Assembly: GCA_022760475.1 (NCBI GenBank)
Contig: JALEFZ010000020.1
Coordinates: 213,003 to 277,002 of the forward strand
DNA from: Bacteroidia bacterium
Lineage (GTDB): Bacteria > Bacteroidota > Bacteroidia > J057
Reading direction: 5' to 3'
Length of the DNA stretch: 64,000 bases
Part shown: positions 26,343 to 35,450 of the stretch, piece after piece
How positions within the stretch are numbered: position 1 is the first letter of the stretch
How the letters are laid out: each line of letters starts with the position of its first letter
Position numbers and translations under genes: made by a program
The notes under the pieces: generated by a model
What the model was told of the DNA's origin: nothing
The model's database searches: none
What the model saw: only the letters and a program-made list of their open reading frames with translations

Positions 26343-26930
26343 TTACAAATAGTTCCTCACATCAATAACTTCCATCCCTGCATCTCTGGCTGCAATAATA
26401 CCAAATTCTGCATCTTCAAACACGACACAATCGCTGGCTTGGAGTCCTAATAAGCTGGCACATTTTAAATAGGTTTCTGGATGCGGCTTGTGGTTTTCAA
26501 CATCATTGGCGGTGATGACTATGTCAAACCAGTCCATGATGCCAAGGCTTATGAGGGTATTTTCGGCATTGGGTCTGGAAGAGCCTGTCCCTATTGCCAT
26601 GGGCAATTTACCCCTGTACTCATTTGCAATTTGGAAAATCGGATCGATGGGTCTGACTCCGATCTGCGGTTTCAATTCATGATATGCTTTGTCCTTTGCC
26701 TGCTTTACCAATACCGGATCAAGCGTCCAGCCGTAATCCTTATTGAGGAGTTCGGCAACCTTCACTGTGGGCATGCCACTCCGGTTATAGATCATTTGAT
26801 CTTCTATTACTACTCCAAATGAGGCCGCAGCAAGTTTCCACGCTGCAACATGAACGGGCATGGTATCTGCCAGGGTACCATCAAGGTCAAAAATAAGGCC
26901 TTTGATTCCGCCAGGGATTGGGATATTCAT
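26343..26930 (-). CDS. HAD-superfamily sugar-phosphate phosphatase/phosphoglucomutase-like
   Basis: The 195-residue protein has HAD motif I DLDGTLADTMPVH (Asp nucleophile near residue 16), motif II at GTGSS, and motif IV VVFEDAEFGIIAARDAG. The helical cap between motif I and II is of the beta-phosphoglucomutase/YqaB type. The likely substrate is a small sugar phosphate such as fructose-1-phosphate, but specificity is not readable. It is upstream of and probably cotranscribed with hemE; I see no functional reason for the pairing. Confidence 0.88.
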   Translation of the reverse strand: MNIPIPGGIKGLIFDLDGTLADTMPVHVAAWKLAAASFGVVIEDQMIYNRSGMPTVKVAELLNKDYGWTLDPVLVKQAKDKAYHELKPQIGVRPIDPIFQIANEYRGKLPMAIGTGSSRPNAENTLISLGIMDWFDIVITANDVENHKPHPETYLKCASLLGLQASDCVVFEDAEFGIIAARDAGMEVIDVRNYL

Positions 26931-26958
26931 AGGCGAATATGGAAATATTCTGCCTTTT

Positions 26959-27114
26959 ATGGGAAAAAAATTTCAATTAAGAAGAGAGATCATCGAGGAA
27001 GGAAACCTCCAGCAAATATCACATTGTAAAACAGTCAATGTAACTTACGACCGAAAGGCCAAAATGACCCGTCTAACCCAAGCAGACTGCTTTAGGAGGA
27101 TGAATGTAAAATGA
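26959..27114 (+). pseudogene. Possible 3' remnant of an acyl-CoA thioesterase gene
   Basis: A 51-codon frame ending at 27114 reads FQLRREIIEEG, then SHCKTVNVTYDRKAKMTRL. The last part resembles the final beta strand and Pro/Arg-rich turn of hot-dog-fold thioesterases (VxYDxxxxKxxRL). No complete thioesterase domain or N-terminal half is present in any frame upstream, so if real it is a decayed fragment. The resemblance is weak and could be chance. Confidence 0.22.
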
Positions 27115-27158
27115 GAAATTTTATCAGCCCAGGAGCTTGACTGAAACAGGAGAAGGTA

Positions 27159-27563
27159 TCAGGAAATGATAGCCTTATTGAATTTTGAATAGTAATTAAA
27201 TATGAGATTTAGCTTATCAAGGGCATCATCAAAGTCTTCAAATTTTGGTATAAATGCATTTGCACCATTGTTATAAGTCTCCTGAATAATTTCAGGGTCA
27301 TCTGTGGAAGAAAGGATGATAATGACAGTATTTGGCTTATTCTCTCTGGCGATTTTACAAAAATCCCCACCTGTTTTTCCAATTCCGAGGTTATAATCAA
27401 CAAACATCATTTCAATCTCCTCATGCTCATTGAGTTTTTCTTCACCTTCTTCGTAGTTTCTGGCCCAGATAACTTCGATATCAGATATCCAACCCAGGTC
27501 CTCAAGGGCATATTCGAAGAGGCTGGCGTGGGATTTTATATCTTCCAAGAGTAATAATTTCAT
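27159..27563 (-). CDS. Stand-alone response regulator receiver protein
   Basis: The 134-residue protein is a single REC domain: acidic pair E7-D8, phospho-acceptor D56 (MMFVDYNLG), switch residue S86 (ILSSTDD) and conserved K107 (FIPKFED). There is no output domain, so it acts as a CheY/Spo0F-type protein. No histidine kinase is adjacent. The loop after D56 (GIGKTGGDFC) is a little longer than the usual LPxMDG. Confidence 0.9.
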   Translation of the reverse strand: MKLLLLEDIKSHASLFEYALEDLGWISDIEVIWARNYEEGEEKLNEHEEIEMMFVDYNLGIGKTGGDFCKIARENKPNTVIIILSSTDDPEIIQETYNNGANAFIPKFEDFDDALDKLNLIFNYYSKFNKAIIS

Positions 27564-27617
27564 GAAAACAGGGATTGAAATAGAAATAGAAACACTAGGT
27601 AAATTGCACTTAACAAA

Positions 27618-28100
27618 TCAGTCTTTCAGTTTTTTCAGGACGTCTTTTTCTTTAGAAATAACTGGTAAAACGTCGTGCATTTCATAAAAAGGAAGTTTCT
27701 CAATGACCTCTTTTACATCCCTAAAGGACTCTATTCCTTGATGAGTCCGGGCAAAAACCGCCCCAAAACTGGTTACAGCCTTCAGGGTTTCAAGTGCATA
27801 GGCCATTACATCCACCCTACTGTTCAGGTTAGGATAGTTGGGGTCTTGTACATATTTATCAATTTCATGCCACTGTGCGTGAGACAAGCGCATGGAAGAA
27901 GACCTCTTGATATAAGATTCTTCTATTACAAAGCCCTCACCTGAAGGTAGGGGAATCCCTTCAACGGTTTGAGTGGGTCCCTTGTAGTTCAATTTTTGGA
28001 CATGGTGATAAATTTCTTTCACCGATCCAAAAATATCCCACTTCTCTTCTGGTCCTCGTAATTGATATAGATTCATAAAATTTTCTTGAAATTTATTCAA
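27618..28100 (-). CDS. Hypothetical protein
   Basis: I do not recognise this 160-residue soluble protein. It has no signal peptide, a mixed helix/strand composition, and a long central segment with GIPLPSGEGFVIEESYIKRSSS. A 17-bp palindrome lies about 80 bp upstream of its start. The gene lies 54 bp upstream of the receiver gene on the same strand, so the two could be cotranscribed and could work together, but no motif supports a signalling role. Confidence 0.6.
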   Translation of the reverse strand: MNKFQENFMNLYQLRGPEEKWDIFGSVKEIYHHVQKLNYKGPTQTVEGIPLPSGEGFVIEESYIKRSSSMRLSHAQWHEIDKYVQDPNYPNLNSRVDVMAYALETLKAVTSFGAVFARTHQGIESFRDVKEVIEKLPFYEMHDVLPVISKEKDVLKKLKD

Positions 28101-28686
28101 CCCATTAGGATAACTAAGGCTATTGTAGAATAAAACAGGCCAAAGACAATCAAATAATATTGAACGAAAATTGGATTCAGTTATTGTAATACAATAAAAA
28201 TGTTATTGCTTGTGAGATCGAAACATACTGTAAATTAACTGGATAACCTTAACAGATATTTCAAATTAATGGCTATTCATGGAAAACCCAATCAGTCTAA
28301 ATTGACAGGCGCAAAATAATTCAAAAATAATTCATATCAAAAATCATAATACGCCACAATTCCAATAAGTCTTGATTTGCAAATAAAAATACCAAGCCAT
28401 CGATCCAATCATATCCAAGCTCACTTTCCATTAAATCTCAAAAATTATGCTACTCTTCCTGCTTATCCTGAATTGGGTTAAATTAAGCCGTTCCAATCTC
28501 AAAGTAACAAATCACACGATTCAAAAATACAAAAATAAATCTCAAAAAGTAAACCATTTTTTAATATGCAAATAACTTACCTTGATGAAAGTCCTCGAAA
28601 TTCAAAAGACGCATATTTTAATATCCAAACAAAATTTGTCCCTTTTCCAATAGTTCATCCTTGAAATGATGTTGCTGGCTAAAGTA
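28101..28686. other. 586-bp AT-rich intergenic stretch
   Basis: No gene-like frame, tRNA or terminator is visible here. The one clear element is the palindrome at 28181-28197. The remainder is AT-rich, with scattered stop codons in all frames. Confidence 0.5.
28181..28208. promoter_or_regulatory. Operator-like palindrome with a third half-site
   Basis: TTATTGT-AAT-ACAATAA is a perfect 7-bp inverted repeat, and a further TTATTG follows at 28203-28208, complementary to the second arm. The cluster lies 81-108 bp upstream of the 160-residue hypothetical protein. The regulator is unknown. Confidence 0.4.
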
Positions 28687-29640
28687 TCATTGATTTAATG
28701 ACACAAATTTGTCTAGTCCCATCTTTCTTCCACATAAAATGAGTGCCACATTTTTCCCAACATAATGCTTATAAGTTTTTCTGAGACAGGCCAAAGCCAG
28801 TCCTGCAGCCCCCTCCACCATCCAGTAATGTCTCCTGGCAAGGAAAAGAAGGGCATCAGCAATCTCTTCCTCTTGGACGGTTTCCCATTTATCTACAAAC
28901 TCTCTGCAATAATCGAAGGTAAGGCTCTCCTCCTCTACCCCGCCTGCTGTCCCATCAGAAAGGGTATCAATAAGTGGCATTTCAATGATTTTTCCAGCCT
29001 TTATGGACTCATACATTACCGGGGAATTTAAGGGTTGACAACCTACGACCTCAATTTCAGGCTTCAGAGATTTGAGGTAAGAAGCCACTCCCGAAACCAA
29101 TCCTCCGCCACCCACAGGTACAAAAACAGCATCCAAGTGGGGCAATTGTTCACCCAACTCAAGGCCTAGGGTTGCCTGCCCAGTGATAACCAAGGGGTCG
29201 TTGTAGGGTGATATGAATACTTTTTGACTTTGCGAAGCCACTCGGCGAGCTTCCTCTTCAGATTCGACAGAATCCTGACCATGATAGCTGAGCTTTGCCC
29301 CGTATAGTTCCATCAAGGCTACCTTAGAAGGATTAACCGTTTTGGGAAGAAATACCTCACAATCAATCTTCAATTTTTGAGCAATATAGGCGACAGCTGC
29401 ACCATGATTGCCTGTAGAAGCCGTAATGACACCTCTCTGTCTTTGCTCAGCTTTAAGATTCAATAGAAAATTACAGGCTCCACGAAGTTTAAAGGAGCCC
29501 GTGGTCTGGACATGTTCCAGTTTGAGCCAAACATCTACACCGATTTCGTTTTTTAGCCAGGGCGAGTACTCAAGCGGGGTTTTTAAAACATAGGGACGAA
29601 TAAGTTTTTCTGCTTGTCGAACTGTATTCAGGATTTCCAT
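28687..29640 (-). CDS. Threonine/serine dehydratase-like PLP enzyme
   Basis: The 317-residue fold-type II PLP enzyme has the Schiff-base lysine in GSFKLRGA (about residue 50), the substrate loop TASTGNHGAAVAY, the phosphate-binding GGGGLVSG loop (about residues 176-183), and SDGTAGGVEEESLTF. It has no regulatory ACT domain, so it resembles catabolic threonine dehydratase or the EutB-type ectoine-utilisation dehydratase. No ectoine genes are nearby, so I do not assign either. Its first codons overlap the end of the small membrane protein gene by 13 bp, suggesting coupled translation. Confidence 0.88.
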   Translation of the reverse strand: MEILNTVRQAEKLIRPYVLKTPLEYSPWLKNEIGVDVWLKLEHVQTTGSFKLRGACNFLLNLKAEQRQRGVITASTGNHGAAVAYIAQKLKIDCEVFLPKTVNPSKVALMELYGAKLSYHGQDSVESEEEARRVASQSQKVFISPYNDPLVITGQATLGLELGEQLPHLDAVFVPVGGGGLVSGVASYLKSLKPEIEVVGCQPLNSPVMYESIKAGKIIEMPLIDTLSDGTAGGVEEESLTFDYCREFVDKWETVQEEEIADALLFLARRHYWMVEGAAGLALACLRKTYKHYVGKNVALILCGRKMGLDKFVSLNQ

Positions 29641-29936
29641 AAAACGTCTTTCTGGCTAAGATAAATCTTTGCCAGATAAAGCGTTGCGAAGTGGGATTTT
29701 TTTATCCCTCCTGCAATTCGGTAGGTGCCAATAAACAATGAGGCACTACCTGCTAAAAGCAAAAGGGCAAAAATCTTATTGTTATTAGTTTGAGGAGATT
29801 GAGGCTGGATTTCCACCGCTTTCGAAACGCTGTTTGAAACTACTTCATTATTCAAAGGCTGGGTTGGGCCTCCAAGTGCTGTAGAGATTCCGTAAATTAG
29901 TAGAAAGGGTAGTAAAAATTTGAAAAGACGATTCAT
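29628..29936 (-). CDS. Small hypothetical membrane protein
   Basis: The 102-residue product has an N-terminal hydrophobic signal/anchor (about 6-22), a polar linker rich in Ser, Asn, Gln and Pro (about 25-52), and a second hydrophobic segment (about 55-75) ending in a basic tail. No family is recognised. It overlaps the start of the dehydratase gene by 13 bp on the same strand. Confidence 0.6.
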   Translation of the reverse strand: MNRLFKFLLPFLLIYGISTALGGPTQPLNNEVVSNSVSKAVEIQPQSPQTNNNKIFALLLLAGSASLFIGTYRIAGGIKKSHFATLYLAKIYLSQKDVLWKS

Positions 29937-30085
29937 GGTGTTTTTGTAGAAGTAGTTTCAATAGCGTTTCTATTTATTAATTTGCCAACAGAAACTTTTC
30001 CCTCCTACAAAGGATGAATATTAGCGTCGTCTTGTTGAATATTCGTGATCGAAAGTGTGAAACTTTATCAGTTCAATCCTTTTAC

Positions 30086-30661
30086 TTATTCCTTCAAAAA
30101 AGCCATCGCTGCCTCACATAATTCATCTGTCGCGGTTTCCAAATCTTCATTTACAATCGTCAGATCAAACTTTTCTCTGAAAGTCATCTCATAATTTGCT
30201 TTGGAAATTCTTTTTTGAATTTCTTCTGATGTGTCAGAATTGCGTTTTTCTAATCTTTCCTGAAGAACCTCCAAACTTGGGGCTTGTACAAATATGGCAA
30301 GGGCATCTTTATGATAAGTTTCCTTGATCTTGGAACCGCCTACGACATCAATGTCAAGCAGTGGAATCTTACCTTCCTGGGAAATTCTTTCTATTTCAGA
30401 CTTAAGGGTGCCATAATATCTTCCCTCATACACTTCTTCATACTCCAAAAAATCCCCCTCTTCAATTCGCTCCTTGAAGTCTTCTTTTGAAAGAAAGTAG
30501 TAATGGACTCCATCCCTTTCATAGTCCCTAGGAGAACGTGTGGTAGCAGAAACTGAGAATACGAAGTTGGGATACTTACGAATCAAGGCATTGGCGAGGG
30601 TGGTCTTTCCTGATCCACTGGGGGCAGATAAAATGACAAATTTGTACTTGCTTGACTCCAT
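30086..30661 (-). CDS. gmk: Guanylate kinase
   Basis: Gmk makes GDP from GMP and ATP. The 191-residue protein starts MESSKYKFVILSAPSGSGKTT (Walker A, about residues 10-17) and has the GMP-binding SATTRSPRDYERDGVHYYFL segment and the lid region with EKRNSDTSEEIQKR. The open frame extends 30 codons upstream to 30751, but the ATG at 30661 places the P-loop at its usual distance from the N-terminus. It is monocistronic and divergent from the VWA gene. Confidence 0.95.
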   Translation of the reverse strand: MESSKYKFVILSAPSGSGKTTLANALIRKYPNFVFSVSATTRSPRDYERDGVHYYFLSKEDFKERIEEGDFLEYEEVYEGRYYGTLKSEIERISQEGKIPLLDIDVVGGSKIKETYHKDALAIFVQAPSLEVLQERLEKRNSDTSEEIQKRISKANYEMTFREKFDLTIVNEDLETATDELCEAAMAFLKE

Positions 30662-30882
30662 ATGCAAAGGTATAACAATTAAGTTTTTATTGCTACACGG
30701 GGGCAACAGAGTTTGGACAATTATTTCTATGCAGAATAAATTATTAGGCATTGTTACAAAATACGAAAATTCGTATTTTCTATTTTATCAAAAATCCCCT
30801 AATTGGATTCCGTTACCGATCCGTCTACTAATCGTGAATTCGTTCTCAACGCAGATCTGATTATCGAATAATTAGAGAAATA

Positions 30883-32328
30883 ATGGGAATTCGCCTTGCT
30901 ATATTTTTTTCCCTTTTCCTTCTGTTCCCCTACTCCATCTATTGCCACATACCGCCAGACCGAACTCCTGGGAACATGGATTTCGAGAAGCTACCTTCAA
31001 AAGTACTGAAAGGGACCATGCAGGATGTGAACCGACGTGCTGTTCAATTGCATGAAATATTCCTCGAACTTGAAAGCGCTTACCTTTCTGCTTCACATGT
31101 TTCTTCCCCGGAGATTCCATACATAGACATTTCATTCTCTATCTCTAATACACTTCCTGAGAACCTAAAGTTGACACTGTATGAATCCAGAGAACTCATT
31201 GAGAAGTTTTTCTTTATAAGAGAAAAGTATTATAAATCTGGATGTTCTGCCGTTTACCTTCAGCAGTTATCACTTTGCCTTGATGACCTGGATGCAACTC
31301 ATCAAAAAGTATTCTTCGAGCTAGATCGAATTTGGAAAGAATCAGATTTCCCATTGATAGAGGAGGCGGAAATTCTGCAACTCAACGGTAAACTTATCAA
31401 CAGTGCCTTAGAATTGTCTCAATTATACCGAGGAGGACTCAACCAAAGTTTTGAGAGAAAGAAAAAGAGTTTTAGAGGAGAATATGAGCAATGGAAAAAT
31501 AAATCCAAAAAGTTGGTAAACTCATTACCTACAGGTAAGAAAGGGGCATTTTCTTCCAGGCTAGAGTTAGCCAATTTACAATGGAAAAAATTCCTTTTGG
31601 CACTCAATGATATAGAGCAAATAGAGCTTCCGGCTCAGTTCGAAAGGATAAATCTTCAAAATTATGTGTTCAACCATCTCATTCTTCCCTTATTTACCCA
31701 AGAAGAGGAGGGCTTGATCTCTATTCACAATAAAATTTTGGAGGAAGCAGGAAATATATTTCCACCTAAACTGATCAGGCTCCCGTGGCTATATGCACCT
31801 GAATCTGAGCCATTAGATTTACCTAACCACTATATTTTTATAATCGATAAGTCCTCTAGTATGGCAAAGGCTTCACGGATGGCAAGCCTTGAATTTCTAA
31901 GCCAACAATGGCTTGCAGAAAGCTCGAGCAAATCCATGTTTTCCCTTATTACATGGGGATCGGAGGTAGGAGTAAAGTTAAAACACAGTGGCAATAAAAG
32001 TAGCGTCCCTCATCTACTCAAAACCATCAATGCCGAGGGTGATTTGGTAGGGTATGAAGGAATAGAGAAAGCCTTTAAATTTCCAGCACTTCCGGGTTAT
32101 GATGTGGAAATTATTTTGGTAACAGACGGAGGGCTCGAAATAAACCGTGAACTGGTTCAGAAGGTAGGAGATGCTGCTTATCAAGGCCAACATTTGAACA
32201 TTGCCTTTATGGGACCCAAAGATAGGAGAGACAAATTGAAATCTTTATCCATTGAGGGACGCGGCAAATTCTTTGATCTTTCTAATGAGAAGGAAAGAGC
32301 CTCTTTACACAGCTGGTTTAAAAACTAG
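30883..32328 (+). CDS. Exported von Willebrand factor A domain protein
   Basis: The 481-residue protein has a signal peptide (about 1-20, ending IYC), a long helical region (about 30-290) with Lys/Glu-rich predicted coiled coil around 185-215, and a C-terminal VWA domain (about 315-480). The MIDAS metal site is intact: DKSSS (DxSxS) in FIIDKSSSMAKASR and a late TDGG. VWA domains mediate metal-dependent protein contacts. Where it acts and with which partner is unknown; periplasmic or surface location is inferred from the signal. Confidence 0.82.
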   Translation: MGIRLAIFFSLFLLFPYSIYCHIPPDRTPGNMDFEKLPSKVLKGTMQDVNRRAVQLHEIFLELESAYLSASHVSSPEIPYIDISFSISNTLPENLKLTLYESRELIEKFFFIREKYYKSGCSAVYLQQLSLCLDDLDATHQKVFFELDRIWKESDFPLIEEAEILQLNGKLINSALELSQLYRGGLNQSFERKKKSFRGEYEQWKNKSKKLVNSLPTGKKGAFSSRLELANLQWKKFLLALNDIEQIELPAQFERINLQNYVFNHLILPLFTQEEEGLISIHNKILEEAGNIFPPKLIRLPWLYAPESEPLDLPNHYIFIIDKSSSMAKASRMASLEFLSQQWLAESSSKSMFSLITWGSEVGVKLKHSGNKSSVPHLLKTINAEGDLVGYEGIEKAFKFPALPGYDVEIILVTDGGLEINRELVQKVGDAAYQGQHLNIAFMGPKDRRDKLKSLSIEGRGKFFDLSNEKERASLHSWFKN

Positions 32329-32358
32329 TCGCCAAGAAGATTGGACTTTGGCCTTACT

Positions 32359-32391
32359 AAAAAAGCCATTTGGGAGATTATTCCCCCAAAT
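32359..32391 (-). terminator. Rho-independent terminator of the pyrR-pyrB-lptF/G run
   Basis: On the minus strand ATTTGGG/CCCAAAT (7 bp, with inner GA/TC pairing) is followed by GGC and six T. The stem begins within the last codons of the LptF/LptG gene. Confidence 0.75.
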
Positions 32392-33886
32392 CCTTCTTAG
32401 GAGGAGATTTCGGCTGCGCGTAAAAAATCCTTTCTCTAAGGCTTTGCCAGAAACTTTCATTAAATAAACTCGTCTCCATCGTTGCCTGGATGGTAGTGTA
32501 CAGGGCGATAGGCCCGAAGACAATGATAGGCAGCCAAGCTCCTAGCCATCCGGCAATGGCGTTTTCTTTTGCCAACCTATATCCGTAGACATAAAGAATG
32601 TAAAAGGCCACGAACATGATGATGGAAACGATCGCTGGAATTCCGAAGCCCCCTCGACGAATGATCGCCCCCAGGGAGATCCCCAGGAGCATGAATACGA
32701 TACAATTGACCGGGAGGGCATGTCTCTGGTTAAACTCGTAGGTATATCTGTTTACATTTCGGCTTTGCTGCTTCCTCCTACGCTCGGCTAACTCAAGCAT
32801 ACTCTTAACCGACCTCGCATTGGCCAAGGCGCGTTTGTAGACGGAAGATGGCTTCAGGTTGGGGAAACATTGCATGATTTCCTCCTTGTCCTCTATATCA
32901 GTACTTTCCAGGATAAAAGCTTTCTTTTCTTTGGCTGTATCTCGTGCAATTTTGAAAAAGCCCGTATCAATCTTGGTGTAGCGGCCAATTTGATTGTAAT
33001 TTTTTACCCTATTTCGGGCTTTGATCCGTTCTAATGAGTCCAGGGCAGTAACCAATTCAGCCTGGCGCATGATGATTTGATGTCGGAATTGTTTTTCATC
33101 TGTACGGTCAAACTCAAAGCCTTTACCTGTCAGGTCAATCGCATAAACCAGGGAGTCAAAATAGGTCCGAGCGAAGGGAGAATTGTCCATTTTATTGGCT
33201 TCTGGCTTTACTTCCTCATAACGGCTGCCATTGTAGAGGACCATTTTCATGGTGAGGCCTTCCATGAACATATAGGCTGAATCTGCTATCGTAATGTCCG
33301 TATTTCCTTTATCCCTTGCATGGTTGTTGCCATTTTTATCATCCAGATGATTGTATATTCTCACCCTGTAAAGGGTCCCCGTTTTGTTATTTTTATCTGA
33401 AACGTAAATAGAATAGTCAGGAATCTCATCATAAAACTCTCCTTTTCCCAAGGCCACATCAGCCTTTTTCCGCTGCATGTCGTAAAAGAGGCTGTAAAAC
33501 TTCAAGTTTGCCCTGGGTACAATTTCATAGGAAAACCAAAGGGCCCAAATGGCAATCAGAACACTCAACAACACTGTCGAACGGCTGATCTTGACAAGGC
33601 TTACCCCCGAGGATTTCATTGCGGCCAATTCATTGTTTTCACCTAACCCTCCGTAGGTCATCAGCGCACCTGTCAGGATGCCAATAGGCATGGCCAGAAG
33701 GGCTACCTTTCCTGAAGCATAAAAGATCAGCTTTCCTAACATTCCAGGCCCAATTCCTTTCCCCAAAACTTCCCTCAGGTAAGGGTAAACTGTAAAAAGA
33801 ACCAGGATAAACATGATGATCCCGAAGGCCATTAACCATGGCCCAATGTAGGATCTAAGGATATGTTTATCGATTTTTTTAAGCAT
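32378..33886 (-). CDS. LptF/LptG family permease (YjgP/YjgQ)
   Basis: LptF and LptG form the inner-membrane channel of the LPS export ABC transporter. The 502-residue protein has membrane spans near both ends (about 14-34, 48-70, 95-118 and three more from about 400 to 465) around a large periplasmic beta-jellyroll region. The conserved NELAAMKSSGVS loop after the second span is diagnostic. The protein is longer than the E. coli versions because of an expanded periplasmic part with a charged, helix-rich insert (about 265-345), which is common in Bacteroidota. It follows pyrB at 43 bp. Confidence 0.9.
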   Translation of the reverse strand: MLKKIDKHILRSYIGPWLMAFGIIMFILVLFTVYPYLREVLGKGIGPGMLGKLIFYASGKVALLAMPIGILTGALMTYGGLGENNELAAMKSSGVSLVKISRSTVLLSVLIAIWALWFSYEIVPRANLKFYSLFYDMQRKKADVALGKGEFYDEIPDYSIYVSDKNNKTGTLYRVRIYNHLDDKNGNNHARDKGNTDITIADSAYMFMEGLTMKMVLYNGSRYEEVKPEANKMDNSPFARTYFDSLVYAIDLTGKGFEFDRTDEKQFRHQIIMRQAELVTALDSLERIKARNRVKNYNQIGRYTKIDTGFFKIARDTAKEKKAFILESTDIEDKEEIMQCFPNLKPSSVYKRALANARSVKSMLELAERRRKQQSRNVNRYTYEFNQRHALPVNCIVFMLLGISLGAIIRRGGFGIPAIVSIIMFVAFYILYVYGYRLAKENAIAGWLGAWLPIIVFGPIALYTTIQATMETSLFNESFWQSLRERIFYAQPKSPPKKDLGE

Positions 33887-33929
33887 AATGCCTTTTTACA
33901 GGGTAGACTCTCAGGAGCAAAAAGTTGGT

Positions 33930-34856
33930 TTACTCATCATTTCTTCTAGCTAGCAGATAAAGAATCGCCATCCGGACAGCAACTCCATTTTCTACCTGAT
34001 CTAGGATGATGGCCTGGTCAGAGTCTGCGACTTCGGAACTGATTTCAACCCCTCTATTAATCGGTCCTGGGTGCATGATCACCAGTTCCTTATTGAGAGA
34101 AGCCAAAAGCCTTTCATTTAGGCCAAACATGTTCGAATATTCTCGCAGGGAGGGAAAATACTTTTTGTCCTGCCTTTCAAGCTGGATTCTCAGCATATTC
34201 ACAGCATCCGCCCATTTCAGGGTTTCTCTCAAGTTGAAACTTACTTCAATTCCGAGTTGTTCAATGCCTTTGGGAATTAGGGTTGGTGGGCCACAGACTT
34301 TTACATTGGCTCCCATTTTATTGAGGGCAAAAATATTGGAAAGGGCTACTCGGCTATGGCTGATATCACCCACAATGGCCACATTGAGTCCCTTTAACTC
34401 ACCAAATTTCTCTTTGAGTGAATAACAATCCAACAGGGCTTGGGTCGGATGCTCGTGGGTCCCATCTCCTGCATTGATGATCTGGGCATCAATGTGCTTT
34501 TGTAGGAATACGGGAGCTCCTGGCAGGGGATGACGCATGACAATCATGTCTACCTTCATCGCCAGGATATTGTTGACCGTATCCAGGAGGGTTTCCCCTT
34601 TTTTTACACTACTTGATGAAGCCGAGAAATTTACCACATCTGCCGAAAGCCGTTTCTCTGCCAATTCAAAGGAGAGTCGTGTTCGGGTAGAATTTTCAAA
34701 AAATAAATTGGCGATGGTTATATCACGTAAGGAGGGAACCTTCTTGATGGGTCTGTTCAGGACTTCCTTAAAATTATCTGCTGTCTCAAGTATCAATTGG
34801 ATATCAGAAGCTTGAATATACTTGATTCCCAATAAATGTCTCGTACTTAATACCAT
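33930..34856 (-). CDS. pyrB: Aspartate carbamoyltransferase catalytic subunit
   Basis: PyrB condenses carbamoyl phosphate and aspartate in pyrimidine synthesis. The 308-residue protein has the carbamoyl-phosphate loop FFENSTRTRLSFE (about residues 53-65), the SSSVKKGET loop that reaches into the adjacent active site, HPTQALLDCY and MHPGPINRG. No pyrI regulatory subunit follows. It lies 30 bp after pyrR, forming a classical pyrR-pyrB pair. Confidence 0.96.
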   Translation of the reverse strand: MVLSTRHLLGIKYIQASDIQLILETADNFKEVLNRPIKKVPSLRDITIANLFFENSTRTRLSFELAEKRLSADVVNFSASSSSVKKGETLLDTVNNILAMKVDMIVMRHPLPGAPVFLQKHIDAQIINAGDGTHEHPTQALLDCYSLKEKFGELKGLNVAIVGDISHSRVALSNIFALNKMGANVKVCGPPTLIPKGIEQLGIEVSFNLRETLKWADAVNMLRIQLERQDKKYFPSLREYSNMFGLNERLLASLNKELVIMHPGPINRGVEISSEVADSDQAIILDQVENGVAVRMAILYLLARRNDE

Positions 34857-34886
34857 AAGTTCATCTTATCAAAAAAGCTCCAGGAA

Positions 34887-35450
34887 TTATTCCTGACTTT
34901 TGGAAAGAAGGTAAACCTTGTCTTCTACGACTCCCTCTTCTTCTACCAAGTCAACCATTACCCACTGGGTTTCGATTGTGTCCACATTGCTACCAACATA
35001 AGAAGGCTGTATGGGAACTTCCCTTTGATGCTGACGATCTACCAGCACCAGCAACTCTACAGACTCTGGACGGCCATAGGCCAACATGGCATCAAGCGCA
35101 GCCCTGACAGTTCTTCCAGAATACAGGACATCATCAACCAGAACTACCTTTTTGTCTTCAATAAGAAAATCAATTTTAGTACGGTTTGGCTGAAGTGGGG
35201 CAGATCTTTTCCTGAAATCGTCCCTGAAGAAAGTTGCGTCCAGTTCCCCTAGATGAATAGGAGAGATTTGAAGGCTGTCTTCCAACAAAAATGCGATCCT
35301 TTTGGCCACAAATACTCCTTTGGTCTGGATACCAAGGAACACAACGTCCTCGAACTTACCATACCTTTCTATCAACTGCTGAGCAAGCCTGTTCAGGGTG
35401 ATGTGAAGTTTCCCTGAAGGAAATAAATCTAGTTGGTTTTCTTCCTTCAT
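34887..35450 (-). CDS. pyrR: PyrR: pyrimidine operon regulator / uracil phosphoribosyltransferase
   Basis: PyrR senses UMP/PRPP and in many bacteria binds pyr mRNA leaders; it also has weak UPRTase activity. The 187-residue protein has the PRPP-binding motif VVLVDDVLYSGRTVRAALDA (about residues 98-117) and the family's GIQTKGVFVAKR. I did not find a convincing PyrR-binding attenuator in the 300-bp leader, so the mode of regulation here is open. It leads the pyrR-pyrB-lptF/G run. Confidence 0.94.
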   Translation of the reverse strand: MKEENQLDLFPSGKLHITLNRLAQQLIERYGKFEDVVFLGIQTKGVFVAKRIAFLLEDSLQISPIHLGELDATFFRDDFRKRSAPLQPNRTKIDFLIEDKKVVLVDDVLYSGRTVRAALDAMLAYGRPESVELLVLVDRQHQREVPIQPSYVGSNVDTIETQWVMVDLVEEEGVVEDKVYLLSKSQE

